NCBI GenBank assembly: GCA_024362935.1
Contig: JANCRA010000007.1
Coordinates: forward strand, 23,027,003 to 23,091,002
From: Setophaga petechia
Taxonomy: Eukaryota; Chordata; Aves; Passeriformes; Parulidae
DNA: 64,000 nt
Reading direction: 5' to 3'
Within the stretch, counting starts at the first letter, position 1. Each line of letters starts with the position of its first letter. Positions 27,980 through 41,161 of the stretch are shown one piece after another. The position numbers were made by a program, and so were the translations under genes. The notes beneath the pieces are model-generated. The model was given only the letters and a program-made list of their open reading frames with translations, was not told where the DNA came from and did not search any database.

Positions 27980-29763
27980 GCAATCACCAGCTAAACTGGA
28001 ACATATTGCAGAGTTTATACACTGCTACTGAGCTTAAACTGCTTTAAATGCCAAGATGACAACTAGAAAGCTACAAGGAACCAGGATTTTGAGGACTAAA
28101 ATATATTAAGTAAACAAAAATAAAGTATACTTGGGGCCAAATGCCCAGTCCATTTCAAGAATGAGCAGTGCATATTTAAAACAACAGCAATGGTGTGCCT
28201 AACCTTTGAAAATATGAAGTTGCTGGGGAGGGGGAGAGGCTAATAGAATCAATTGTTCCAGAAGTCATTCAGAATCCCTAGGGCTACCTAGGGCACCCTC
28301 CCATGAACTTTGAGAGACCACTTTCACTGACATCACTTAATGCTCTCACACAAAAACTCCAATGTTTCTTTTGGTTGTGCAAATGGGGAAAAAAAATGCT
28401 AAGTCTATCTACCTTTTGCAAAGATTAAGACCAAATTGCTTCTACCTGAAGAACCAGCAATTATGATTTGGTCATGTTGTGGTTAAGTCCAGTAAATTCC
28501 ACTTAGTTACTGACCACTCCCGCAGAAAGTATCAAAGATAAAAGTTCAGTACAAAACTTATCCTGGATCTCCATATAAGCAAAAAGATACCACCACACCA
28601 GATTTGTGGTTTACGGAGTGCTTTTTTTTATGGTGTTTAAATGCTTATTCTAGCATGTGCTAAACCACTATCAAAATAGATTAAATAAAAACAACAACAA
28701 AAAAGCAGGACTTAATTCCTGCTACTGGCAACTGTAATATTTAAAAAGGAAACACCCATTCACTGAGTGTTCGACCCTGACAGTATTACAGATAAGATAT
28801 GATGCAGAGCCTGAATTAGATCAGGCTACCAGTGTTTTACTTCTTCCCTGAACATTAACAAGCTCCTTCACTAATGTGGATATTTGGGCAGACTACTGAG
28901 GTTGTAACGTTTGAGATCACCATTTTGTGGGCTATTTTTTTTTCCTTTTTTTTTTTTTCCCAGTATCACAGTAGTTTGTTACACAAATCCCCCATCCCTG
29001 GATAAGAGTCATTTAAACTAGCTGTTGGGACCACATAGTTTAGTAAACTCAGAACCAAGTCTGTAAAAAGTGTAAAGGTCACAAAGAACCATAGTTCTGG
29101 TATAATGAGGCATACCCTAATACATCATTTAGTGTACCCTGACTGCTCCTGACTGTGAGAAGCTTGTCTTCCGTGAGATAAGGCTACATCCTCAAGCAGG
29201 TGAGTGTAAATATCACCCTTCAAAAACACCAAATAAAATTACAGCGAAGGTAGTGTTATAAATAATTAACTGACATTTTCTGAAGGTAGTGTATGTAAGT
29301 TTTCCCTCCCCTCCCCTCCGGGTGAGCACTAAGCAGACAGCAAATGGTAAGTACAGTTAATTTAGAAAGAAAACAGTGGAGAGCCTAATTAGACCCAATT
29401 GATTATCTATCTAGTTGACAAATCTGAGTTCAAGAGAGGTACCATTCCTAAATAATTTGATTTAGCTCAAACCTTTCAATCAACTGGATCAACAAAAAAT
29501 AAAAAGGGGGAAAAAAAGATTTCTGAAACATTTTTGAAGAATGACAGTCTGATTTTCATTTAAAAATTGCCTGGTTTCAGGAGAGTGTCAGTTTAACAAA
29601 GTGGACTTATTTCTATAAAGGCAGATATGAAAATTCCAACATCAGAAGTTCAGTCAGGCTCTACAGGCAAGATGTCCACTTCTACAGATCTGCATTCTTT
29701 GTGAGGTAACTCAATTCTCTATTACAGAGAAACATGCAAAAGGCAAAAGAAAAAAAAAGGAAC

Positions 29764-29780
29764 AAAGAAAGAAAGAAAGA
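29764..29780. repeat. AAAG tetranucleotide repeat
   Basis: Four tandem copies of AAAG on the plus strand, in the putative LCOR 3' UTR. Confidence 0.75.
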
Positions 29781-30004
29781 GGGCAGCGGGCAGGTGAAGG
29801 AGGGAAATTGTGCCATACTAGGCCAGAAAAATTTACAAATGTGACATTCAGAGCACATCTTTCACCTGTGTTCACATAAGTCTATGCTAAACTGCAAAGG
29901 AAACAGCATTGCAGTAAACAGGAGACTCAGGTGCGCTCAGTGATGGTTGAACTATGCAGTAGTGCTCACCCAGTTTGCAAAGTAATTGGCACTCTACAAC
30001 ATCC

Positions 30005-30974
30005 CTATTCATCCTTCAATTCATTCGCACTTTGTGCTGCTTCTCCCTGGGGATCTAATTCAATCTTTACTGAAACATCCTGCCCCTCCGACCTCATTAA
30101 TTTCATTTTTTTCTTTGGAGGGTTTTTCAAAGTGCCCAGCCTCTCTTTAACTTTGTACTCCAGTGTACTGTGGGGGATCCCATAAATACTCTGAGCTTTG
30201 GAAACACTCATTTTCCCGCTCATAACCACAGAGATTGCTTCCTCCAGTATCTCGCTGTTGTACTGTCTGTATCTCCCTCTTTTCTTCCTAGGTTGCTTGG
30301 AGCCAGGATCTCCCTCTTGATCTGAGGTGGGATATGGCTGTCCAGAGGTAGACTGCTCAGCATCTGAGCCCCAGGAATCTGGTCCAGCATCCAGCAAACT
30401 TCTCCTATTTTGTTTTGGAAGGATAGCCCTTAACTTTTTGCTAAGCGCGCTCTCCGTTTGTGAACCCATTACCAAAGAGCTATAGCTGAACTGGTCACCA
30501 GTGCGGGACTCCCATGAAAGGTCCATGCCTCGAACTTGTGGTATCTTTAAATCCACAGGAGATGAATGGCTCACGTCCTTTTTCCCATCCTGCTTAGTTT
30601 GAAGTGCCATTTTTTGAAAGGCAGAGTTTTCTGTAAGAAAAGGAAGGTCACTGATGTTGCTGAGTGCACCATTTCCCCTGAATTTCATGCGGCTGAAATT
30701 GAATTCGTAGTGTGGTTTTGCCCAAGAAGCCTCCCTGGATAATATTAAGTGCTGTCCATGATTCTGTAGTCCAGATGGCCCATGGCTGGCAGCTGTAGAG
30801 AACTGGTTTCTGCTCAGCAGTTCTTCACTAATCTGGAGTGATCGAGCCAGTGGTACTTTAAGAGATGTGGAGTGGCCATAACCTTCCCTGGTTCCATCCT
30901 GCAAGCTTCTTGGAGGTACCCCATCACCACTCTGTAGTCCCTCCGGATGGTGCTGGCTGGGTCTCCCAGGTCGC
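30005..30974 (-). CDS. LCOR: LCOR terminal exon with pipsqueak helix-turn-helix
   Basis: Encodes the C-terminal 322 residues of classical LCOR, ending NELKDE-TAG. The acceptor reads CCATCCAATTAG and the first base completes the split Gly codon from exon 33749-33842, giving N-G-R-PGRPSQ. Counted from the internal Met in exon 36693-36980 the protein is 433 residues, the same as human. A basic stretch (QPRKKRGRY) leads into a pipsqueak-type helix-turn-helix at residues about 343-392 (genomic 30131-30280), with EEAISVVMSGKMSVSKAQS and GIPHSTLEYKVKERL visible. A second basic nuclear-localisation-like run (PPKKKMK) follows. LCOR is a nuclear corepressor recruited by ligand-bound receptors such as ER-alpha, acting through CtBP and histone deacetylases. 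This exon is absent from the PALI1 splice form. Confidence 0.96.
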
Positions 30975-33748
30975 CTAATTGGATGGAAGGAAACTGATGT
31001 GAGCAGGACTTGCACAGGTAGGGAGGGATGGGTGAGGGGGCCACTCCTTTATTAGAAGGCCTTGCTTGGGTAACATCACTTTTTGTGTTATTTATTTTTC
31101 TCTAAATTTTTTTTTTTACTTTAATTTTTTTTTTTAAGTCTCAGCATCAGTCAGTTTTAAAACTTGTTCGCAAAAAAAGAGAAGCTTTTTGGGCAAAGAA
31201 AAACGAAACCTGTTGGCTGGTCTCTGGTTGGGTTCACAAATTCTCGGAGTAGAAAAGACTTCGCGCAAGCGTCTGAAAATAGCACCTTAATTACAAAGTA
31301 GTAATCAATCGCCATAGATCTACACACAACTGTGTTACTGGTGTGACGTTACCACTAAACAAGCACAGTAATAAAAGAGTAAGCCAAAGTGCAACATATT
31401 CAACATGTAAATATGACTGCCACCTGCAGTATCTACACACAGGTGGAAACCCTGGATAGTGTTTGCTTACATCATATTGAAGAATTGCTGCTCAGGATAA
31501 AAGAAAAAGCTTAGCAGGTCTCAGAGACATTTGCCTGACTTTCATTAAGCACGAAATATGAAAGCTGGGATACTGCAGATCACAAAGAAAAACACGTACA
31601 CTAGACTTACCAAACTGCTCTCTTAACAACTAATTGCATATAGACAGAGCCCTGAATCTCATTTGATAAAAAGCATGCCTAGGAAAAGGAAGATCTAAGC
31701 GCCAACTGTCATCCAGATCAAGGGTTAACAAAAAAAAAAAAAAGGCAGTATGTATTTTTACCATTTCCCTTTCATCACAAGTGTTCCTTCTATGAAATTA
31801 AGTACTACTGCTGCAGAGAATCACATCTATTTTAATGCTTTGATTGCTTAGCCCCCTATAGTTATTGAGTCACATTGGTTTCAAAATCCACCTCCAAATT
31901 TCTCCATGTTCAGCATACAAATTAACAAAAAGAATCTATTTTAATGCTCTGGGACGCTATACTGGCGTCAAGCCCTCTGGCTAAGTCAGCATTACTTAAG
32001 GATAGGATACATAGTACTGAAAAGCTACATTATTATTTTTAACATCACACTGGGATTAAAAAAGAGTCTTAAGAAAAAAGACATCCATTGCAAGAACCTG
32101 GCATGTAACATACATAATGCTTGATACACATGCTGTTCACTTCTTTCCGGGATGCAACAAGTCATAGGATGTGCACAACAAAAGTCAACAAGGATTCAGA
32201 ACAAAATCCAGAGAAATGGATCAAAGTTTGCAGTTCCAAAGAATTCTCCCTCTCAGACAATGTGCATTCTCCACCCCTTCTACAGCATGTATCAGCATCA
32301 CAGGGTGCACCAGTGATTCTACACCTCAATAAAGGTCATACAGGCAGTTAATAGAGAGTTACACCCGACTCAGTGATGCTGAACAAACTGCAGCCAGCCT
32401 CGTATGCCACACACCTGGACAAGTAACCACAGGTGCAAGGATGCCACATCCTCTCTGGACCCACAGGACTGAGTAGGACAGTGCCAGATGCTGGCCCTGC
32501 CATCCCTGTGTGTTGGACTTTGGCCTTCACTTGATTCACAAACAAGGGAACAAACAGTATAGAGCCTCAGTGGCTTCTGCTGCCTTCCTGGGAAAATAAA
32601 GATGGAAATAACCTGTCCAGAATTAGAGAAGAACTGCGCTAGGGAAGGTTTATGCTAAAGAATTGTAAAAAGTATTAGGACTAAGTTTTAAAGAGGGATT
32701 GAAGTATTTTATTAATAGAAATATTAAATAGAAAAGTAATCTTGAAAGGAGAAATCTGAGACAGTATATTTTTCCAAGGAGAAATGCAAAAATTCAATCA
32801 GCTGTCATCAGTACATGGGAATGGTAGTGGAAGAGGGTTGCTAGTTGAGATTTTCAAGTTTTCAAAGGCTATCATAAAGCTAAATCCAGCAATTAAATAG
32901 CACTTTAAACCATATACTATTTCTGTACTTCAGTAAAAAATATTTGTTCACAGTAGCTTCAAGATAATCAACACCCAAACCCCTTCTTTGTCCCAGTTAG
33001 CCTCTCCAGTACCACCCTGACCAATAGTAAAGGGTTTCTAAGTGTATGCAAATGGTGACCATTAGAAATATGAAACCTAATGATTGGTTTTTTATTTAAC
33101 AGTATTTCACACCTTGAACTGATTAGGCAAGAATAGTACACCACATACTTTGTGACTATTTCTAAAAAAACTTGTTCAGCGCTACAGAACAATCACAAAT
33201 CCAAAGTTACATTTAAAGTTTTCTGAACTATCAGTCTTCCTGACGCACGTCTTCATCTAAGCTGTGGTTTATGCTTGGAAATATTAACAAAAATCATGCA
33301 GTGATTTAAATGTAATTCAGCATGGTTTATCACCCAAATCATTGTTACCTCTAAAATAAACTTTCCTGTTTACCTAACTTTGCCCTAAGTGAAATGAAGT
33401 CTAAATATACTGCAAAGCCTCTAACTCTTCATGCACTCATTTGAACTAGCATTTTCACAGCAATAACCTATCACTAACCCCAAGAAACAAGTAATGGAAG
33501 GATCTCTGGATAAGCACCAAATTGGCAAAAATAAGAGATATTAGAGTCTTTAACTGCAACTTAAACCTGTCTCAGTTGGCAACAACTCTTATTTGGCAGG
33601 TGGGGCGAAGGTATTTGCCAAAGGTACAAGTTGAAAACACATTACTCCAAAGGGTTAACACCAAAAGAAACTTAAAATTATCAGGAGCTAAGCACACATT
33701 TTTAGTAAAAAACTGTTTTAAAGGTCATAGTAAGCTGCTTTCTCTTAC
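30975..33748 (-). other. LCOR intron before the helix-turn-helix exon
   Basis: 2.8 kb intron with a GG|GTAAGAG donor at 33748 and a CCAATTAG acceptor at 30975. No additional coding exon seen. Contains long T runs near 31100 and otherwise unremarkable AT-rich sequence. Confidence 0.85.
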
Positions 33749-33842
33749 CCATTTCCCGAAGTACTAGAGCACCCTGGAGAGTGACTCAGAGAGGTGCTGC
33801 CAGCACCAGGACTCTTCTTAGTGGATAAATCAAGCACACCGT
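33749..33842 (-). CDS. LCOR: LCOR small shared exon with second CtBP-type motif
   Basis: 94-base exon found by splice sites and protein similarity. The acceptor is TTTTGTCTCTACAG and the donor AATGG|GTAAGAG. It finishes a split Asp codon, encodes 30 residues and leaves two bases (GG) of a Gly codon. It reads D-GVLDLSTKKSPGAGSTSLSH and ends CSSTSGN. VLDLSTK is the second CtBP-binding PxDLS-like motif of LCOR (residues about 82-88), and the block is also conserved in LCORL. The exon is the branch point of the gene: its phase fits both the exon at 30974 (classical LCOR) and the exon at 7288 (PALI1). Confidence 0.95.
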
Positions 33843-36692
33843 CTGTAGAGACAAAAGAATGACTTCAGTGTTTGAAGAAGCAGGATCAGCCATGCTGATC
33901 TTGTCTTCAGCTGAAAAGAAAAAGCAAGTCTTCTGAGCTGAAGTAATTTTTAGCACACTTTTTTTAGTTTATTGTATTTTTAAACAAAATAAGGCTTGGG
34001 ATTTTTTTGCAATACGGTTTACATGTGACTTCAATATAGTCTTCAGAAATCACAAAAAAAATTAACAAAATTAAAAGTGCATCTGTTACAGGAGACATAG
34101 CATAACAAATTACCCACAAGTGACAGTTCTGGACACAACAGAGCCTATCACATAACTACCTTTCAGTGGTCCAGAACAGAGACAATCTTTAAGATTTGTC
34201 AATCTGAGATATTCCCCTCCTTAAAGGGAGGCTGCAAGCCAGTACTAGGATTTTTTTTTCTTTTTTTATCCAAATCTCTTATAGAAAAATTCACTGAGAA
34301 TTTCATACTGGAAATTAAATTAACACACACATAGATGTGAGATTCCTTCTCACATGGCAGCCAGCTTCATCTTTTTTTTTTTTTTTCGTATCTGCAGTGG
34401 GTCCCTACTGGAAAAGCTGCTGCCTTTCACCTCTATTGTGTCACTTTATTCCCTCTCTTCCATATGCCAAATTGGTTTTCCTGTTAGACTGCTTCCTCTA
34501 CTCTCACTAATGGCACATCTTCAAGCTCCCCCATGCTCCCCTACAAACCCTTATGTAAACTCTGCATTTATAGGCACCAGAAAAGGGAGCATGTTTCACC
34601 AGCAAAGCCTTGCTCCTGCTGCACTGAAGCAGCTTGAAAATCTGGTCATTTTAATAAGTGCAACATTGTCATTGAAGCAGCCCAGACATCTGAAGTTCCT
34701 GGAAACTTTGAAACGAGGAATTTATGAGGCAGAGATAAATGAAACCTGTTGGCAAGGTGAACTTGAGACATATGAGAGCTCCTCACTCATTCCATCTAAT
34801 CAAGTGAATACCACGCAACACAAGAACAATGTAAGGCAGCTTTCAGATTGCTTCAAGTTCTCGTTTGACATATGGAGAAAAAACATGATAAACAGTGAAC
34901 TAGAATTAACTTATGAAAAGCTGTTCCACCCACTGCATTTGGGAACACACCATAACCCAAACTTAAGCAAGCAGAAAATTAAATTTTCTTTTTGAACAAC
35001 ACTTATGCAGGCACAAGAGACACAGACTGGATCAAGTCTTTCATTCTTTTCAAGAGCCTGGGCAGCACAGGCAGCTGCTGCAGGCACTTGCATCCATGCT
35101 TCCTCCCTCAGAAGAATCAGTATGACCTAGAAGCCCCTGAGGAGAAGCAGGGTCAACCTCACACCCCAGGGAGAAGTGTACAACTAGCTGGGTTCTCTTC
35201 AACCCCCTAGAACAAACTATAGCACAAAGCACCACTAGCAATCTTTCATGACAGCCTCTGAAATCTCTCATTAACAAGTTTGGCAAAATCTCTTTCCAAT
35301 TACATTAAATGTAAATTGGGAAAAAAGTTTACATCAGCAAACAGATTACTGTATAATTCAATATGCACATGTTCTACTCTCATAACGAGCGTTACAAACA
35401 CCATACATTATCTTACAGCTTTTTCCATCACGTGGTAGCTAAAGAACAGTTCATGTTCATGCTTTTTTCTTCATCATACCATCCTCTAATTAAAAGGGAA
35501 CAAACCAAAAGCAAAACTGATTCTCTCCCTCTTTATTTCAGCAAAAAGTTTAACAATGAGAACGGTTTAGCATTTATAAACATACATGCAAAACGCACTC
35601 ACAAAAGGCATTTATAATAAAGACAGCTAGAAACAAATGCTTATCGGCTAACTGTACAGGTCCACATATTCAACTTCTCACTGCAGTTTGTAACTGAAGA
35701 GCAACAACAGCTTTCAGTAAGTGCTGTGTGTCCAGATGTCCAAGCTGCATATTACTGGACACATAAAATTAACTTGTTGACAAAAAGCTTCATAAACTAA
35801 ATTTAAAAGAATAAAGGGATACCTACTTTTTTTGTCATAGCTAGAAAAAGGCTTTTTTTCCAGGCAACTTTCCCATTTGCAGATGGACAGCCTACTGTGA
35901 CAGAATGACTTCAAGCACTAACATTTTTTCTGAAGAAGGATAAGGGGTCTAATTTTAATCAGTACAATACACTTAGGATTCAACTATTTCAGAAAAGAAA
36001 AGTTCATATACTGTATCACTCACAGAATTTGCTTCTTTAAAAAAAAAAAGCATTTTTGATGGAAAGGAAGGTTTTTGAATTAAAATAAGCTCTGAAACAC
36101 TGTTAGGATTTATTCAATCTGTGCTCTGCAGAACAAGTCTATTTTTAAGGTAGAAACAAGACATTTCTTCCAAACACACAAACCTGGAAGTTTAATGCAG
36201 TTCATGGGTGTAATTTTCATAGCCTTCACAAAGCAATTTCTCACAGACTTTTTAAAGATACTCTTCTCACACCACAATCAGAAAGGAAATAAATCAGCTT
36301 TTCAGTCAAATTGTGCACTAAATCTTCAGAGAAGAGACAACATTATGCTTTTCATGACCATGTGAACTTCTCTTATCAGCAAGTGTACAGTCTATTTTGG
36401 CAGACTGTTTCTTGCAGCTCCCAGTAGGAACAGCACATTCATCCTTGGAGTCTAGAGCATGTCCATCCCCTTTGCCCTTCTTCAGAAGAATCTGTCATGT
36501 CTATGGGTCTACATTCTTTCAAAAAGTCTTTTCTCTCCCAGCCACACTGAACTAGTCATTATTTAATTGTAAAAACATCTACTGCTTTTCCACTTTACAT
36601 TTTATGCAAAAGTGCCACTTTCTAATTGGTTCTGCAATAAGAATGCCATTCATGGACTGCCACAGGATGCAAGACACTGGTAAGAGTCCTAC
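33843..36692 (-). other. LCOR intron
   Basis: 2.85 kb intron between GT at 36692 and the CTACAG acceptor above 33842. It holds an unexplained 213-codon plus-strand frame at 34354-34995, described as a separate observation, and otherwise AT-rich sequence. Confidence 0.85.
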
Positions 36693-36980
36693 CTTGTTCA
36701 CTAGGTTCTGACTGAGACTTTCTGACAGTAAGGTCCAGAGGTGAGTCTTGGTCAGCCATGAGCAGTTTGCTGAGCACAGGGTTCTGAGCAGTTGCAGCCG
36801 TGGGAGAGGAGGCGACCAGAGATGCTTTCAGCAGGCTTTGGTTCTTTGTGCTATTGGGCTGGCTGGAGTCCTGAGTAGAGCTATTTTTTGAGGTATATTC
36901 AGCAGCAAACTGTCGGATCATTCGCTGCATGATCTCACGGGCCACTAGGGGAATGTTTGGGTCAGAGACCCTAGGACTGT
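36693..36980 (-). CDS. LCOR: LCOR exon with classical start Met, LxxLL nuclear receptor box and CtBP motif
   Basis: 288-base exon: acceptor AATATTTGCAG, donor GAACAAG|GTAGGA. It enters with two bases completing an Asp codon and reads SPRVSDPNIPLVAREI before the classical start MQRMIRQFAAEYTSK. From that Met, residues 53-57 are LSKLL, the receptor-binding LxxLL box at the human position, and residues 64-68 are PLDLT, the first CtBP-binding motif. The segment between them is Ser/Thr/Asn-rich. Because the frame stays open upstream of the Met and joins three more exons, that Met may be internal. The exon is shared by LCOR and PALI1. Confidence 0.96.
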
Positions 36981-37863
36981 CTGCAAATATTAGAGATTTC
37001 TTTTTAGGAAGCACTTTAAGTAAAACAGCTTTTATATTAAGTCATTGTTTATTTACCAAAACAAATCCAGGGGAAAAAAACCCCCAGAGATAAAATAGTT
37101 TCTGTAGAAAATGTACTTTAGCCTTAGAATACCTGAATAAGAACCATTGCAATTCTGGTACAGCCTTCCCAAAATAACACTTTGCTAAAAGAAATATACA
37201 ATCTCTTTTTTTTTTTTTTTTAATATAGATATATTCTACCAGACCTTTAAGAGGTGTGGAAATGGAAAGGAGAGCTAAAGTGCCAAGCAATGGAGCTCAT
37301 CCAAAAATATTGAACAGGTTATACAGTGGAAGAGTTGCATAACTTACCTGCAGCTACAGAAAGGTAAAATGGAAAATAAATTTGCAACAGTCCTCTCTAA
37401 GTTTACTGAGAAATAAAGCCCTGTAGTTCTGATAAATTAAAATAATTCATGTGAAGATCAAATGTTCAAGTGTCTTCCATCTCATTCTATGTATTCCTTT
37501 TGATATTTCTAATGTTGCAATCAATGCAGGATCAGGAATCACCCAAAGAACTTGCATATACACAAAACCCCGAGATGTGTCACATGACAAGTAATTCTAT
37601 TTCTAGATGAGTTGCTAAATCTATTAGTAACAGATGTGAAATGAACAAGTAGGCATTGCAATTTATTTCTATGAAATAGTGTATAAATAAAAAGGTATCT
37701 GGGCATGTGGACAGCACAAAAATTTATTGACAAAAATCACTATTTTAGACCAGTAGTAATTTGTGATGTAAAAGTGAATCTGTAACTCCTAAAACACAAA
37801 AGCTAAGTCCTGCCACTGCACTTGAAACACTGTGTTCTCTGGCCAAATCAGTTTTGTGGTTTT

Positions 37864-37972
37864 TAAACAAACAAACGAATCCTCCAAAAACCAAACCAAC
37901 AACAACAAACACCAACCACCCACAATACTCCCAAAAAACCCCCCAAAGCACAAAAAACCACACCACTATTCC
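37864..37972. repeat. A/C-rich low-complexity block
   Basis: Degenerate CAAA/CCAA/CAA words on the plus strand (AACAAACAAACG, CCAACAACAACAAACACC, CCCAAAAAACCCCCC). Read as LCOR pre-mRNA it is GU-rich. No unit repeats exactly, so this is degraded simple sequence. Confidence 0.7.
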
Positions 37973-40900
37973 AGAAATGGCTCAAAAGGTTTGATTTTCT
38001 ATTACCGAAGAAACATTCAGAAAACAACTGTACAGTACAAGACCAAATAAATCTTTAAAAGCAGCTCTCAAGAGGGAACAATAGAGAAGTGTTTACTACC
38101 TCTTTTAAAAAAACTGCCCAGATTGAAAGGTAATCTATTGAGACTGAGCTATTAGAAGCATTAGGAAAATCTTCTGTGGGACCTTTCAGTGTTAGATTTG
38201 CCTTTTGCCACCATCTTTGTCAAAAGTACATCAATCCAACAAACCAGCTTTATGGTATGTGTATAGGATGACTGACATGAAGCTTTGAGTGATCTGCCTA
38301 CAAATCAAAGAGCAGCAGTAGCAGCCTGTTTCTCGATGAAACACCATATTGAGCTTTAAATACTTTTCAGGCCCAAATTCCTTTCTGTTAAGCACAGCTT
38401 TCTACATCTAAGATCTTATACAGTCACCACATACATTCTTACAGTAAATTTCTGTAAATCCTATAAATTTCCAGGATGTTTATGTAAATTTGTAACAATT
38501 TTCTTTAAAACATCCTGCAGATTTTACTTGTTCTTAAGTATCAAATATTACAGTTTTAAGAAGACACCAAAAAATGAGTAAAACCTAAATTTTGGTACAT
38601 TTATAATCTCACTTGCTTCCCAAATGATCCACAAGGACACCAGCCTGGAAAAGTGTGTGAAGGTTTTGTTCTGCTGTGGTGGAATTTCTTCTACTTTTCT
38701 AATCTCTTCACTATAACCTGCTGAAGGACATACAAAGGCTCTAAGGAGGCCCAGAGGGACACAATTTGATGGCATGACCAGACAGATACCAACTGTCTGA
38801 CATGTGCTTGCAGCATACACAAGTGGGGCTGGCAGGAATGCAGAGCTTTATGGCACTCATGTTTTCTGAATGAAGAATCAGACCTTTACTGTGCACCATG
38901 TTCATATGTTCATTTCAAAAATGCTTACATCTGAACATATTTACACATTCAGAAATAAAATATTACATATGCCTACAGCCATGCATCCTTGTAATCTGCA
39001 AAACTTCATAGAATCAGACCAGAATGACAACTTTCTAGTGCTGTTCAAGATAAATGCACTAATTTGGGTCACAAAACTCTGTTTCCAAGCAGAAGGGTAG
39101 GTACCTAGCACATTAAAGGCTTCTTGCTTAATATAAAGCCTGTATGCTGAGGATTAAAGCTGTTCAAGAGTGGAAAATATGTGCTGGTGCCCATCCAGCA
39201 TCACTTGAAATCAACCACATATCTATCTTGACTCCACCTGTCCAGGTTTTTTTAGGAAATTAAAACTAAAATTAACTAAAACATAGAAATTCTCTGAGAA
39301 GAGAAAATACAGCAAAAAATTATCAGCTATACATAGTCTGAAGCAGTACCCCTGAGCTTTAAAGCCTTAATAGTTTTGTATCAAACTATTGTATCAAACT
39401 ATTTTGTATTTTTATATCAAAATCTTAAAAGGGCAGTATCAAACAAATAGAGGCATGATTTCATAAAACCAGAAAAAGGTCCTGTCCTGCCACAAAGTAA
39501 AGGTAACAGACAACTAAGTACTACCACTCTGCTTTGACTGGAAAAATAAGAGTATTTGAAGGAAGCATTACTGGGTCAGAGTGCCAGGGACACAAACTTC
39601 AGAGAAAGGACTAAGATCAATGGACAGTAAACCTGTTGAAAAAGTTTGCTGATCTTGTTAATTCCCTATTCATGTTCAGTACATTAATGAGTGGCCAGTG
39701 TTCAGAGAGCGGCTGCATTTTCTCTGATCTACCCGGGCTACAAAATACCCATCTCAAATGTTACTGGCAGTGAGGATGGAAAGAAGAAAAAAAACTAATT
39801 ACTGGCAGGAAGCCAGGAGAGCTCAGCATCTCTGAGCAATGTAGGAACATTAGAGTTCTGCCATTCTTTGTGTCCTCTTTGGTATGACAGTGCCTTGGGA
39901 TCTTATGGCAGTAGAATGAGTTAGATTTCAAGCAATCTAAATACAGGCAAGCTTGAAAATCATGCATTAAGGATTCAGAACTGACTTCCAGCCAGGCTTC
40001 TACCCCTCGCCTGTTACTCTTGCACCAAGCACAGCTTTGTCCAAAGAAGAAAAACAAGGGTATATTTAAAAAAAATTCTCAAAGATTCTTAGACATCTGA
40101 CATGTTTCATTATCTTTATTCTGGGTATCCAGCCACAGACAGAGTAGTATACCCTTCATTAACAAACTGCATTATCTGCTGTTGGCTTCTCAGTGAACTT
40201 CAAAAAGCATCCTTTCCTAAAAGACACATGTCATACATAAAGACTTAAGTTTAGTGGTAAATGAATGAGGTCTTAAATAAACAATTTGGAAATGATGGAA
40301 AGGCTTTTTTTTCATCACCAGAAAAAGCAATATGGAAAAAAACTGTTTTCTCTAGACTCTGGTTTTCTTAAATTCCTTCTGGATTTGAAGATAAATGGGA
40401 TAAACTCAAAAGCAAAAGGAAACATTAGGCTTACAAGAAAAAAAGAAAACTTAAAAAGGAAGCCTTGGAATAAAGGCATTATCTGAACTATCAGTAGTAA
40501 TGCAATAACTATCCTTCCCACCATCCTGCATGTATTGCAAAAAGTATAGAAGCATCACAATATATAGCTTGTATTTATTCATTTGAGTCATAAAAGAAAG
40601 GCTAAGATACTGTTATCTACTTAAAACACCTTTAAATATTTTGGTCACTGGAAGGAGGGGCTGAGGACTGGCTACAGCAATTTCTAATTTGTTAAACTGA
40701 AACCTTGCATTGTCCCCCAGCAGATAGGTTGGAATTACTGATTTGGCAGATTTTCTCACACATGGGTTAGACTGATAAGTACGATGTACTTTCATTCAGG
40801 ATGCATTTGGAAGCAACCTCTGGATTAATGTTTCTCAGATTTGTAGAAAACAGTGAAATGAGCTCTGTGCCTTCTTTAACAGCAGTTTAAGCAACAACTC

Positions 40901-41139
40901 TCCAGAAAATATTTAGGTGATTTTCTAGCACTGAGCATGTTCTTGGCATATTCTACAGCAATTCTTTTGCTGATCACATTTTGAATTCTTCATATATTCC
41001 CCTTAGCACTATTCCAATAATATTTTATACTCTAGACTGTTGGGAATAGGGTGGGTAATCATTACCAATAGTGAAAAGACTGATGACCTTTAAGAAAAAC
41101 TGCATTAGTACATATCCCATCAAAATAAAATTATTAAAG

Positions 41140-41161
41140 AAAAAAAAAAAAAAAAAAAAAA
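41140..41161. repeat. Homopolymer A run (22 bases)
   Basis: Uninterrupted A on the plus strand. The flanks show no recognisable gene body, so a retrocopy tail cannot be supported. Confidence 0.85.

Larger units (their letters stand above)
21488..30004 (-). other. LCOR: Putative 3' UTR of classical LCOR (about 8.5 kb)
   Basis: AT-rich sequence without coding frames that follows the TAG stop at 30005-30007 and runs to the distal AATAAA at 21504-21509. It carries many AUUUA-type words on the minus strand, several homopolymer runs and an AT microsatellite at 22667-22718. Earlier AATAAA copies near 27974 and 24035 could give shorter forms. Very long 3' UTRs are common in vertebrate transcriptional regulators. 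The extent is inferred. Confidence 0.45.

Noticed and set aside
39005..39055. CATAGAATCAGACCAGAATGA-like stretch suggestive of a CR1 3' end
   Set aside because: Only the first dozen bases resemble CR1, and the rest does not follow the expected order, so a fragment cannot be supported.
41140..41161. Poly(A) run as the tail of a processed retrocopy
   Set aside because: No gene-like sequence or target duplication was seen on the upstream side; treated as a homopolymer repeat.
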